Position numbers and translations under genes: made by a program. A model generated the notes under the pieces. That model saw nothing but the letters and a program-made list of their open reading frames with translations, was not told where the DNA came from and made no database searches. Below, piece by piece: positions 35,760 through 44,046 of a DNA stretch of 64,000 nt (within the stretch, counting starts at the first letter, position 1; each line of letters opens with the position of its first letter). This stretch comes from Paraburkholderia caballeronis (GTDB lineage Bacteria > Pseudomonadota > Gammaproteobacteria > Burkholderiales > Burkholderiaceae): contig NZ_FNSR01000002.1 in the NCBI RefSeq assembly GCF_900104845.1, positions 1,674,001 to 1,738,000 on the forward strand, given 5' to 3'.

Positions 35760-37045
35760 AATTCGACGTTCTGATCGTCGGCGCGGGGCCGGCCGGGCTG
35801 CACGCCGCGCACGTAGCCGCGGGGTCGGGCGCGCGGGTTGGGCTCGTGGACGACAACCCGCTGCCAGGCGGCCAGATCTGGCGTCAGGGTCCGAGGCATC
35901 GCGCCAGCGGACCGGCGCGCGCGCTGCTCGACCGTCTCGATGCGCAGGTGCAGCGCGGCGCTTTGCAGGTGCTTGCCGGCACGCGCATCGTGCAGGCGCT
36001 GCCCGGCCGGCAACTGCTTGCCGAAACGGCGCAGGGGGGCAGCGTGCTCGGTTACGACCGGTTGATCGTCGCGAGCGGCGCGCGTGAGCGGTTCCTGCCG
36101 TATCCCGGCTGGACGCTGCCCGGCGTGACCGGGGCGGGCGGCTTGCAGGCGCTCATCAAGGGGGGGATGGACGTAGCGGGGCAGCGCATCGTGATCGCGG
36201 GCACCGGTCCGCTGTTGTTCGCCGCTGCGGCGACCGCGCGCGCCCAGGGCGCGCGCGTCGTCGCGCTGGTCGAGCAGGCGGGCGCGGATGCCGTGCGGCG
36301 GTTCGCGATGCAGTTGATCCCTACGCCCGCGAAGCTCGCGCAGGCGCTGCGGCTGCGTTACGACCTGCGCGCGACGCCGTACTGGCTCGACGCCAACGTG
36401 ATCGAGGCGGGCGGCGACGCGCAACTGACCCACGTGCGGATCAGGCGCGGCCGCGATGAAGTCCGCGTGGATTGCGATCGCCTTGCATGCGCGTACGGGC
36501 TCGTGCCGAATACGTCGCTCGGCGCGGCGCTCGGCTGCCGGATCGATCGCGCGTCCACGGGCGATGTCCATGCGTCGGCTATCGTCGTGGACGCTTACCA
36601 GGCCACGTCGGTCGAGCACGTCCACGCGGCCGGCGAATGCACGGGAGTGGGCGGCATGGAACTCGCGGCCGTCGAAGGACGCATCGCGGCTCATGCGGCA
36701 GTCGGCGCACGCGAACGGGCGCACGCGCATTTCGCGGAGCGCGACCGGTATCGGCGTTTCGCCGCGCGCCTGCACGCGGCGTTCGCGCCCGATCCGCGTC
36801 TGTGCGAACTGGCGACGCCGCAAACGACGTTCTGCCGCTGCGAGGACGTGGCGTTCGGCGACGTCGCGCAGCATCGTTCGTGGCGCGACGCGAAACTTCA
36901 GACCCGCTGCGGAATGGGGCCGTGCCAGGGCGCGATCTGCGGCGCGGCGGCGTCGTTCTGCTTCGGCTGGACCCAGGGCGCGCCGCGGCCGCCGCTCGCG
37001 CCGGCCCGCATCGGCACGCTGCTGCAAGCCGGTCTCGAAGAGTAA
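35756..37045 (+). CDS. NAD(P)/FAD-dependent subunit (alpha-type) of D-hydroxyproline dehydrogenase
   Basis: 429 residues. The first dinucleotide fold reads VLIVGAGPAGLHAAHVAAG at residues 5-23, and the second is IVIAGTGPLLFAAAATARA near residue 143. The C-terminus carries a BFD-like iron-sulfur motif with CRCEDV and CGMGPCQGAIC. It resembles the large subunit of sarcosine oxidase/HcnB-type complexes. Here it probably moves electrons from D-hydroxyproline to the respiratory chain, with the two genes upstream as partners. Confidence 0.9.
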   Translation: MKFDVLIVGAGPAGLHAAHVAAGSGARVGLVDDNPLPGGQIWRQGPRHRASGPARALLDRLDAQVQRGALQVLAGTRIVQALPGRQLLAETAQGGSVLGYDRLIVASGARERFLPYPGWTLPGVTGAGGLQALIKGGMDVAGQRIVIAGTGPLLFAAAATARAQGARVVALVEQAGADAVRRFAMQLIPTPAKLAQALRLRYDLRATPYWLDANVIEAGGDAQLTHVRIRRGRDEVRVDCDRLACAYGLVPNTSLGAALGCRIDRASTGDVHASAIVVDAYQATSVEHVHAAGECTGVGGMELAAVEGRIAAHAAVGARERAHAHFAERDRYRRFAARLHAAFAPDPRLCELATPQTTFCRCEDVAFGDVAQHRSWRDAKLQTRCGMGPCQGAICGAAASFCFGWTQGAPRPPLAPARIGTLLQAGLEE

Positions 37046-37131
37046 CGCAGGTTCGATAAGGCATAGAAGGAGATGCGCGGCGGTGACGGAGACGGCACAA
37101 TGCGTGTCTTCTCCCGGACGCCTTCACCACC

Positions 37132-37932
37132 ATGGTCGATCTGGCCTTGCCCATCATCGAGAATGCGACGCTGGCCCAGATGGTCGCGCATTTTTCCGTG
37201 CTCGAACCGGTGTTCGACGCGATGCCCGACGTGGTCTTTTTCGTGAAGGACCACGAGGCGCGTTACGTGCTCGTGAACACCACGCTGGCCGCGCGCTGCG
37301 GCTTCAAGGATAAGCGCGCGCTGATCGGCAAGATCGCCGCCGACGTGTTTCCCGCGCGTTTCGGGCGCGTATACACGGCCCAGGACGAGGCCGTGCTGCG
37401 GCTCGACAGCAAGCTCATCGACCAGCTCGAACTGCATCTTTATCCGGGCCGGCAGCCGGGCTGGTGCCTGACCTCGAAGGTGCCGCTGCACGACGCGCAG
37501 GGGCGCGTGCTCGGCGTCGCCGGCATTTCGCGCGATCTGCAGGCCGCCGAAGGCACGCATCCCGCGTACCGCCGTCTCGCCGCCGCCGCGCGCCACATCC
37601 AGGAGCACTATGCGCAGCCGCTCAAGCTCAGCCATCTCGCGACGCTCGCCAACATGTCCGTCGCGCAGATCGAGCGGTACTTCCACAAGGTGTTTCACCT
37701 GACGCCGAGGCAGATGCTGCTGAAGACGCGCCTCGACGCCGCGTCCGAACTGCTGGCGAGCGACCTCAGCATCACCGATATCGCGGTGCGCTGCGGTTAC
37801 ACCGATCACAGCGCGTTCACGCGCCAGTTCAAGGCCACCGTGGGCGTGACGCCGAGCGAGTATCGCGTGCTGCTGCATCCGCACGCGCAGGGCGGTTCGG
37901 CCGGTCCGGCCGCTGGCGAAGCCGCTGCCTGA
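37132..37932 (+). CDS. PAS-AraC transcriptional regulator of the hydroxyproline cluster
   Basis: 266 residues. An N-terminal PAS fold (about 20-135: FDAMPDVVFFVKDHEARYVLVN read in pieces) is joined to an AraC-type DNA-binding domain (about 150-255), whose second helix-turn-helix reads DIAVRCGYTDHSAFTRQFK. It lies between the dehydrogenase genes and the deaminase gene, all on one strand, so it is the likely activator of the pathway in response to hydroxyproline or an intermediate (inference). A PAS sensor in an AraC regulator is uncommon compared with the cupin-type effector domain. Confidence 0.9.
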   Translation: MVDLALPIIENATLAQMVAHFSVLEPVFDAMPDVVFFVKDHEARYVLVNTTLAARCGFKDKRALIGKIAADVFPARFGRVYTAQDEAVLRLDSKLIDQLELHLYPGRQPGWCLTSKVPLHDAQGRVLGVAGISRDLQAAEGTHPAYRRLAAAARHIQEHYAQPLKLSHLATLANMSVAQIERYFHKVFHLTPRQMLLKTRLDAASELLASDLSITDIAVRCGYTDHSAFTRQFKATVGVTPSEYRVLLHPHAQGGSAGPAAGEAAA

Positions 37933-38132
37933 CGTCTCCTCGCCGCGCGCGTCGCGGCCATCCCTACCGCGGGTTTTCACTGACGGGCGGCGCGCGTTCG
38001 CGCGGCGGCACTATGCCGATTTCGTCACGTTGAGCCGCAAAATCCTCCAAGCTACCGGTATTACGGATAGCCATACTTCTTCGAATCGCTGACCCCCTGT
38101 CGGCACAACTTTCAACGAAGGAGAGAGGAATC

Positions 38133-39053
38133 GTGAGCGGCAACGCAATCCAGTGGAGCGGGGTCTTTCCTGCTGTCAGCACCCAGTTGAAGCCGGACTT
38201 CTCGGTCGACCTCGACGCCACCCATCGCGTCGTCAGCAACCTCGTGAAGGACGGCGTGTCGGGCCTCGTGGTGTGCGGCACCGTGGGCGAGAACACGTCG
38301 CTCGCGACTGCCGAAAAGATCGCCGTGATCGAAGCGGCGCGCGACGCCGCCGGCGGCAAGGTGCCGGTGATCGCGGGCGTCGCGGAGTTCACGACCGAGT
38401 TCGCGCGGCAGACCGTGCGCGAGGCGGCGCGCGTCGGCGTGGACGGCGTGATGGTGATGCCGGCGCTCGTGTATTCCGCGAAGCCGCACGAGACGGCCGC
38501 GCATTTCCGCGCCGTCGCGTCGAGCACCGACCTGCCGGTGATGGTCTACAACAATCCGCCGGTCTACAAGAACGACGTGACGCCCGACGTGCTGATCGCG
38601 TTGCAGGATTGCGAGAACATCGTCTGCTTCAAGGATTCGTCGGGCGACACGCGCCGTTTCATCGACCTGCGCAACGCGGTCGGCGATCGCTTCGTGCTGT
38701 TCGCGGGGCTGGACGACGTGGTGGTCGAAAGCATCGCCGTGGGCGCGGAGGGCTGGGTGTCGGGCATGTCCAACGTGTTCCCGAAAGAAGGCGAGACGCT
38801 GTTCCGGCTTGCGAAGCAGAAGCGTTTCGACGAGGCGCTCGCGCTGTATCGGTGGTTCATGCCGCTGCTGCACCTCGACGCGCGTCCGGACCTCGTGCAG
38901 TGCATCAAGTTGTGCGAGGAACTGGTCGGTCGCGGCAGCGCACTCACGCGTCCGCCGCGTCTCGCGCTCGAAGGCGACGCGCTCGCGCACGTGAAGGCGA
39001 TCGTCAAACAGGCGCTCGACACGCGTCCGGCGTTGCCGGACGTCGGCCTCTGA
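38133..39053 (+). CDS. DapA-family protein, probable 1-pyrroline-4-hydroxy-2-carboxylate deaminase
   Basis: 306 residues, a TIM-barrel Schiff-base enzyme. Lys167 in VCFKDSSGD is the Schiff-base lysine and Tyr139 in VMVYNNP the catalytic tyrosine, both conserved in the DHDPS/NAL family. In the hydroxyproline pathway this family removes ammonia from 1-pyrroline-4-hydroxy-2-carboxylate to give 2-oxoglutarate semialdehyde; the neighbours support that over dihydrodipicolinate synthase. The start is GTG, preceded by AAGGAGAG. Confidence 0.88.
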   Translation: MSGNAIQWSGVFPAVSTQLKPDFSVDLDATHRVVSNLVKDGVSGLVVCGTVGENTSLATAEKIAVIEAARDAAGGKVPVIAGVAEFTTEFARQTVREAARVGVDGVMVMPALVYSAKPHETAAHFRAVASSTDLPVMVYNNPPVYKNDVTPDVLIALQDCENIVCFKDSSGDTRRFIDLRNAVGDRFVLFAGLDDVVVESIAVGAEGWVSGMSNVFPKEGETLFRLAKQKRFDEALALYRWFMPLLHLDARPDLVQCIKLCEELVGRGSALTRPPRLALEGDALAHVKAIVKQALDTRPALPDVGL

Positions 39054-39097
39054 TACGCGATGCATCGACGGCTCGGGATACGACAGCGGAGGACGCG

Positions 39098-40114
39098 ATG
39101 AGTGACGAGAGCACGGAGGTCGTTCTTTCACTGGACGAACTTTTTTCGCTGTCTCGCGACGTGCTGATGCGTCACGGCGCGTCGCCCGCTCATGCGGATG
39201 CGATCTCGCGCGTGATCGTGCAGGGACAGCGCGACGAGTGCCATTCGCACGGTCTGTACCGGCTGCTCGGCTGCGTGCGATCCATCAGGAGCGGCAAGGT
39301 CGATCCGCGCGCCGAGCCGACGTTGCGCGACCTCGCGCCGGGCGTTCTTTCCGTCGATGCGAACTATGGTTTTTCGCTGCTGGCGTTCGAGACGGGCTTG
39401 CCGCGGCTTGCCGAAAAGGCGCGTTCGCAGGGCCTCGCGGCGATGGCGATCAAGCGGTGTTTTCATTTCTCCGCGTTGTGGCCCGAAGTCGAGGCGATCG
39501 CGGCGCTGGGCCTCGTCGGCCTCGCGATGAATCCGAGTCATAGCTGGGTCGCGCCCGAAGGCGGCAAGCGGCCGGTGTTCGGCACCAATCCGATTGCATT
39601 CGCGTGGCCGCGTCCGGACGGTGATCCGTTCGTTTTCGATTTCGCGACCAGCGCGATTGCGCGCGGCGACATCGAACTGCATGCGCGCGAAGGCAAGCCG
39701 ATACCGGAGCACTGGGCGTTCGATCGCGACGGCGCGCCGACGACCGATGCGCGCGCGGCGCTCGACGGCGCGATGCGAACCTTCGGCGGGCACAAGGGTT
39801 CGGCGTTGGCCGCGATGGTGGAATTGCTCGCGGGCGCGTTGATCGGCGATCTGACCAGCATGGAGTCGCAGGCGTTCGATGCGGGCGCGGGCGCGAGTCC
39901 GTGCCACGGCGAACTCGTGATCGCGATCGATCCGCGGCGTTTCCTGGGCGACGACGCGGCTGACGGACACGCGCGCGCCGAACGTCTTTTCGACGCGGTG
40001 ACCGGGCAGGGCGCGCGGCTGCCGTCGCAGCGCAGGTTCGAAGCGCGGGCGCGCAGCGAACGGGACGGCGTGCGTATTCCGGGCGCGCTATACCGCGACG
40101 TGCTCGCGTTGTGA
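39098..40114 (+). CDS. Ldh/MDH2-family oxidoreductase, probable 1-pyrroline-2-carboxylate reductase
   Basis: 338 residues of the malate/L-lactate dehydrogenase (YlbC/YiaK) family. Diagnostic blocks are RDECHSHGLYRLLGCV near residue 50, PEGGKRPVFGTNPIAFAWPRP near 160-180 (shown in parts) and GGHKGSALAAMVELLAGAL near 232. In hydroxyproline and proline pathways (LhpD-type) this family reduces cyclic imino acids such as 1-pyrroline-2-carboxylate with NAD(P)H. It lies 44 bases after the deaminase gene with GGAGGA before the ATG. Confidence 0.88.
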   Translation: MSDESTEVVLSLDELFSLSRDVLMRHGASPAHADAISRVIVQGQRDECHSHGLYRLLGCVRSIRSGKVDPRAEPTLRDLAPGVLSVDANYGFSLLAFETGLPRLAEKARSQGLAAMAIKRCFHFSALWPEVEAIAALGLVGLAMNPSHSWVAPEGGKRPVFGTNPIAFAWPRPDGDPFVFDFATSAIARGDIELHAREGKPIPEHWAFDRDGAPTTDARAALDGAMRTFGGHKGSALAAMVELLAGALIGDLTSMESQAFDAGAGASPCHGELVIAIDPRRFLGDDAADGHARAERLFDAVTGQGARLPSQRRFEARARSERDGVRIPGALYRDVLAL

Positions 40115-40330
40115 GCGTGTGTTTTGCAGGTCGTCCGTGGCTTTTCGACGCGTGTGGAATGCCAGCCGACGAAAAATGTTGTCCGCAATTTTTTTGGACT
40201 GCAAGAATGGGATGCGATCCTTCTGGTGCGGTAATTCATGCCGGGGACGATGCGTATGGTTAGCCATGCAAAGTGTTTTATGAGCCGCGCCGTTCGTTGA
40301 GCGGAGCGGCTTGCGCATCGAGCATGTGAA

Positions 40331-40370
40331 GGAGGATAAAGCGGTGTCCATGAACAACGTGAAAATGTGA
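40331..40370 (+). promoter_or_regulatory. leader mini-ORF with strong ribosome binding site before the ABC binding protein gene
   Basis: GGAGG at 40331-40335 is followed by GTG TCC ATG AAC AAC GTG AAA ATG TGA (40344-40370), an 8-codon frame. It stops 14 bases before the ATG of the binding-protein gene, and its last ATG overlaps a GTG (40367) that is in frame with that gene. GAGGAAAGAAG then precedes ATG 40385. Translation of the mini-ORF may help or tune expression of the downstream gene. Confidence 0.5.
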
Positions 40371-40384
40371 GGAAAGAAGATCTG

Positions 40385-41563
40385 ATGAGCTATTCCGAAT
40401 CCCTTCTGCCGCTGCGCGCGAGCACCCTTGCCACCGCCGTCGCCGCGGTGGCGTACGCTGCCGCCGCGCTGGGCAGCACCGCGGCCTTCGCCCAGGCCGC
40501 CGACGTCAAGATCGGCTTCGCCGCGCCGCTGACCGGCGGCCAGGCCCACTACGGCGCCGACTTCAGGAGCGGCGTCGAACTGGCGATCGAGGACATGAAC
40601 GCGACCAACCCGGTGATCGGCGGCAAGCCGGTGCACTTCGTGCTCGACGCGCAGGACGACCAGGCCGATCCGCGGGTCGGCACGACGGTCGCGCAAAAGC
40701 TGGTGGACGACGGCGTGGTCGCGGTCATCGGCCACTACAACTCGGGCACGAGCATTCCGGCCGCGCCGATCTACGCGAAGGCGGGCGTCCCCGAAATCGC
40801 GATGGCTACCGCGCCGACCTATACGCGCCTCGGCCTGCCGACCACGTTCCGCCTGCTGACCTCGGATACGCAACTGGGCAGCGTGCTCGGCGACTACGTC
40901 GCGAAGGACCTCAAGTTCAAGCGTTTTGCGGTCGTCGACGATCGCACCGCCTACGGGCAGGGCGTGGCGGAAGAGTTCTCGAAGGCCGTGAAGGCGGCGG
41001 GCGCGACCGTGGTCGATCAGGAATACACGAACGACAAGGCCGTGGATTTCCGTGCGATTCTCACGAAGATCAAGGCGGCGAACGTCGATGCGGTGTTCTA
41101 CGGCGGCGCGGATACCCAGGCCGCGCCGATGCTGAAGCAGATGCGCACGCTCGCGATCAACGCGACGCTGATCGGCCCCGACATGCTCCAGTCCGACAAC
41201 CTGATCAAGGTCGCCGGCCCGGCGGCCGAAGGCACCCTTGCCGCGTCGGAGGGCAGCCCGCTCGCGCAGATGCCGAACGGCAAGGAGTTCGCGGAGCACT
41301 ACTCGAAGCGCTTCGGGCAGCCGGTGGAACTGTACGCGCCGTATGCGTACGACGGCACGATGGCCGTGTTCAACGCGATGAAGAAAGCGGGCTCGACCGA
41401 CCCGCACGTCTATCTCGCCGCGCTGAAGGCCACGAACATGAAGGGCATCACGACCAACGAGCTTTCGTACGACCAGTACGGCGACCTGAAGTATGGCGGC
41501 GTGACGGTGTACAAGGTCGTCAACGGCAAGTGGGTGCCGTCGCAGACCGTGGGCACGAAGTAA
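40385..41563 (+). CDS. ABC transporter substrate-binding protein (LivK/branched-chain type)
   Basis: 392 residues. A signal peptide of about 37 residues ends GSTAAFAQA, and the mature part begins ADVKIGFAAPLTGGQAHYGAD, the type I periplasmic-binding fold of Leu/Ile/Val receptors. No permease or ATPase genes follow. A strong terminator closes the unit, so the receptor would have to work with components encoded elsewhere. Its place at the end of the hydroxyproline cluster suggests it binds hydroxyproline or a related imino acid (inference). Confidence 0.92.
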   Translation: MSYSESLLPLRASTLATAVAAVAYAAAALGSTAAFAQAADVKIGFAAPLTGGQAHYGADFRSGVELAIEDMNATNPVIGGKPVHFVLDAQDDQADPRVGTTVAQKLVDDGVVAVIGHYNSGTSIPAAPIYAKAGVPEIAMATAPTYTRLGLPTTFRLLTSDTQLGSVLGDYVAKDLKFKRFAVVDDRTAYGQGVAEEFSKAVKAAGATVVDQEYTNDKAVDFRAILTKIKAANVDAVFYGGADTQAAPMLKQMRTLAINATLIGPDMLQSDNLIKVAGPAAEGTLAASEGSPLAQMPNGKEFAEHYSKRFGQPVELYAPYAYDGTMAVFNAMKKAGSTDPHVYLAALKATNMKGITTNELSYDQYGDLKYGGVTVYKVVNGKWVPSQTVGTK

Positions 41564-41677
41564 GCACACGGGCCACACGCGCGCGGTTCCCGGTACAGGA
41601 AAGCCGGCGGTACCCGGCTGCGGCGCGCATCAGCGGAGCTGGCTTCTCCGTTCGCTGTCACTGCCGCCGCACTTCAC

Positions 41678-41712
41678 ACGGGCCACGCCTTCGGCGGTGG
41701 CCCGTTTTTTTT
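41678..41712 (+). terminator. strong intrinsic terminator of the hydroxyproline cluster
   Basis: CGGGCCACGCC and GGCGGTGGCCCG pair across a 3-base loop, followed directly by eight T residues. It lies about 115 bases after the binding-protein stop codon. Confidence 0.93.
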
Positions 41713-41801
41713 GTTGCGGTGATCGTGCGCGGCTCGGGGGTTCTCGCCGTATCGGCTGATGTCGATCGCCGCGGATCAAGCGGGCATGGCGACGGAGCGA
41801 A

Positions 41802-42311
41802 TCAGCTTCGCCCGGCCGCGGAGATTTCCGGCATCTTCGCCGGCAGCGGCGAGTGCGGCTGGGCGTTATTCTCCACCGCTTTTTGCCTCATTTCCGCGAG
41901 GTCCGCGAGCGCAACGGACACCGCTGCGCGCGACGCGGTACGCAGTTGTTCGTCATGGGCGAGCAGAAACGCCTGGATGGCGTCGAACGCGGCGCGGTCT
42001 ACGCGGAACACGCCCGTTTGAATTCCCTTGTTGGTCCAGGCGGAAATAGCCGCGTCGGCGTCGGCGAGCGTGGTTTCCGGTATCTGCTGGCAACCGAGCC
42101 TGCACAACGAGCGGGCGATCATGAAATGCTGCGCGAGCAGCACGAAGTGTTCGAGTTGTCCGTCGTCCGAGTCGAGCCAGCGAAGCGCGAAGTGATAGCG
42201 CAGGGCGAGCCGCAAAAGCTCTTCTTTCGGCAGCGGCGACTGGTCGATCGCCCGCAGACGGGCGGAGCGGTGCGGGAGTGGCGTCGGAGGCGAAAACTTC
42301 TTGCGGAGCAT
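41802..42311 (-). CDS. hypothetical protein
   Basis: 169 residues from ATG 42311 (MLRKKFSPPTPLPHRSARLR); an upstream extension is possible. The body is helical (LLRLALRYHFALRWLDSD, then HFVLLAQHFMIARSLCRLG) without a signal or membrane segment, and I do not recognise a family. It is convergent with the binding-protein gene, from which the terminator separates it. It sits at the left border of a lower-GC patch that carries mobile-element pieces. Confidence 0.65.
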   Translation of the reverse strand: MLRKKFSPPTPLPHRSARLRAIDQSPLPKEELLRLALRYHFALRWLDSDDGQLEHFVLLAQHFMIARSLCRLGCQQIPETTLADADAAISAWTNKGIQTGVFRVDRAAFDAIQAFLLAHDEQLRTASRAAVSVALADLAEMRQKAVENNAQPHSPLPAKMPEISAAGRS

Positions 42312-42775
42312 GGCGTCACGGATGATTCTGCGGACTGTTTTTGTCGCTCTTCCCAGGTTGGCTTGAACGCCGCGCGATTGGCCCCGCCCCGATGCCCGGG
42401 GCGACCGGTTGGGCATCGGGCGGATCGCTCGCGGAATTCCAGACGGGCGAGTTCTGATGCATGGACGGTATGGAACACCGAATGCCGGATTTTGGCAAGG
42501 CCCGCCTAATACCAAAGTATTAGCACGATACCAAAGTGTTAGTGACGCTTGCGTGGCACGGGCGTGGCTTGCCCGCTATTCCGTACGGGCGTTCGTGATG
42601 CGTGGAAGTGCTTGACGTCAACCGGACGCGAACATTGATCCTGAAATTTCTCTCGTCAATAGAGAAGAGATTTAGATCCGGTTTTTAACAGGAAATAAAT
42701 AAATCGGGAATGAATTGCACATGCCGCGTTATTGATCTTATTCAATAATTGTAGAAAGCGATGTGAATCGCGGGC
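42312..42775. other. gene-free region with hairpin, tandem repeat and A/T-rich segment
   Basis: 464 bases without a gene. A 10-base perfect stem (CCCGATGCCC at 42388-42397 with GGGCATCGGG at 42411-42420) lies just upstream of the minus-strand hypothetical gene. The repeats at 42506-42542 follow, and 42620-42760 is strikingly A/T-rich for this genome, which suggests foreign DNA or a promoter region. Confidence 0.5.
42506..42542. repeat. operator-like tandem repeat with nested palindrome
   Basis: ATACCAAAGTATTAG (42509-42523) is repeated as ATACCAAAGTGTTAG (42528-42542) with one mismatch and a 19-base period. The first copy lies within a perfect palindrome, CTAATAC CAAA GTATTAG. Two sites on nearly the same helix face look like a binding site for a dimeric repressor; iterons are a less likely alternative with only two copies. 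Confidence 0.55.
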
Positions 42776-42913
42776 ATGAAAAACGATGTCGAATGGGCTT
42801 TCAGACGGCGACGCACGCCGACCGACAACGCGAAGGTCGAGCGCTTCGACGGAGGCTTCGGGCGGGAATCGGCGATCAGGGGAAACCCGGCGTCGTTAAT
42901 CCGCCTCTATTGA
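42776..42913 (+). pseudogene. IS3-family transposase fragment 1
   Basis: A 45-codon frame contains RRRRTPTDNAKVERFDGGFG, which matches the conserved block around the third catalytic residue of IS3-family OrfB integrases (the S-R-x-G-x-P-T-D-N-A-x-I-E-S-F-N-G type). The core covers about 42800-42868. The rest of the transposase on both sides is missing. Its 3' end overlaps the EAL-protein gene on the other strand. Confidence 0.65.
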
Positions 42914-43792
42914 AGCCGGCGCATCGGGAGCGTTGATGTAATAACCCTGAATCCAGGGCGCGCCGGCATCGCGGGCGATCCGGACATCGTCGGGCGTTTC
43001 GACGCCCTCGACAACGACGATCGGCGCGATGTCCTGAGCCACCCTGACCAGACGGTCGAATTCAGGGATGCAAAGGGTGCCCAGTCGAACATGCCGCAGA
43101 AACGAGCGGTCTATCTTGATGATGTCGGGTTCGCACATCCGAGCGGCATCGGCGGAAAATCCCGCGCCGAAGTCGTCGATGGCGACGCGCACGCCCAGCC
43201 GTCTCAGGCGCTGGACGAACGCGCGTCCGTCGACCGGCGACACCGGCGCCGACTCCGTGATCTCCACCACCAGCCGGGACGCGACTTCGGGTTCGGCGGC
43301 CAGTTCGAGAAAGAGCGATTTCCACCAGTGATCGTCCCGCACGCTCTGTGCCGAGACATTGCAGCCGAGATGCTTGCCGGGAATGGCCCGGAGCGCATCG
43401 AGCGTGCGGCCCAGCACGAAACGGTCGAACGGGCGCATCAGCGAAAGTCTTTCCAGCGCGGGAATGAAGCGGCCGGGCAGCAGGACCTGGTCATCCACCT
43501 TCATCCGCACCAGCATCTCGCTATAGAGGATGTCCGTGGGCGCGTCGACGGCGCAGATCATTTCGTGCCGGAAAAACAGCCGGTTTTCCGCGAGAGAGAC
43601 GAAAACGTCTTTGGCGATCTGCCAGTCGGGGGACTGCGTCGTCATTGCATTGCTGTGCGTTTCGATAGCCAGATCGCCCAGGATCGCCGCCAGTTCGTCG
43701 TGGTTCAGAACTTCCATGGCCATGCTTTCGATTGCTCGCATTCCGGCTCCAGGGACGGGCAAAAGCACACGGTCACCCGTCGCATTGCGCAC
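42896..43792 (-). CDS. EAL-domain protein with altered EAL signature
   Basis: 298 residues, essentially a stand-alone EAL domain. The signature is EML (Glu92, YSEMLVR) rather than EAL. The other metal- and c-di-GMP-binding positions look kept: Asn in GCNVSAQSV, EITES, IDDFGAG, KIDRSF, VVEGVET and the late glutamine in IQGYY. It may be an active phosphodiesterase or a c-di-GMP receptor. The start is uncertain; in-frame ATGs follow at residues 18, 24 and 26. Codon use and GC content are less extreme than in the surrounding genes. It lies between two IS3 fragments, consistent with horizontal transfer. Confidence 0.85.
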   Translation of the reverse strand: MRNATGDRVLLPVPGAGMRAIESMAMEVLNHDELAAILGDLAIETHSNAMTTQSPDWQIAKDVFVSLAENRLFFRHEMICAVDAPTDILYSEMLVRMKVDDQVLLPGRFIPALERLSLMRPFDRFVLGRTLDALRAIPGKHLGCNVSAQSVRDDHWWKSLFLELAAEPEVASRLVVEITESAPVSPVDGRAFVQRLRRLGVRVAIDDFGAGFSADAARMCEPDIIKIDRSFLRHVRLGTLCIPEFDRLVRVAQDIAPIVVVEGVETPDDVRIARDAGAPWIQGYYINAPDAPASIEAD

Positions 43793-43842
43793 AAATTTTT
43801 ACAATTAGCTCAGGCCTCTACCACAACTCCGCGGCACAAAAT

Positions 43843-43878
43843 GGGTCCTTTCTGTCTCCGGCAATTTCGATGGCTAAG
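43843..43878 (+). mobile_element. possible Tn3-family terminal inverted repeat
   Basis: The stretch starts GGGTCCTTTCTG and ends GATGGCTAAG. This has the length and the two ends expected of Tn3-family inverted repeats, which begin GGGG and end TAAG over about 38 bases. It points toward the resolvase gene 170 bases to the right, the order end-res-tnpR seen in many Tn3 relatives. The matching right end and a transposase were not found, so this is a tentative call made from memory of the family consensus. Confidence 0.35.
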
Positions 43879-44017
43879 GCTCTGGCCTTCGGCCGCCCGC
43901 CAAGATTACCTATTCATCAGAGCATATTGGCAAAAAGGACCGTTTTTGTCAACGAGATGGTGTCGGCATAGCCGGGGGAATACAACAACATGCCGCTTCA
44001 ATCACCATCAGTTAGGC

Positions 44018-44033
44018 AAAGGGCCAACCCTTT
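44018..44033. promoter_or_regulatory. AAAGGG-N4-CCCTTT palindrome before the resolvase
   Basis: A perfect 6-base inverted repeat with a 4-base centre ends 13 bases before the resolvase ATG. It may be an autoregulatory or recombination site, since resolvases usually act on sites just upstream of their gene. Confidence 0.35.
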
Positions 44034-44046
44034 CCCGGAAAACATC

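Noticed and set aside
42732..42745. Second FNR-like box (TTGAT CTTA TTCAA)
   Set aside because: One half-site deviates from the consensus and there is no well-placed promoter or suitable target gene in an activating position. It lies in generally A/T-rich DNA where such matches arise by chance.
43934..43941. AAAGGACC as the right-hand partner of GGTCCTTT at 43844-43851
   Set aside because: Only 8 bases match as an inverted repeat, the flanking bases do not continue the pairing and the enclosed segment holds no gene. It does not look like a complete element.
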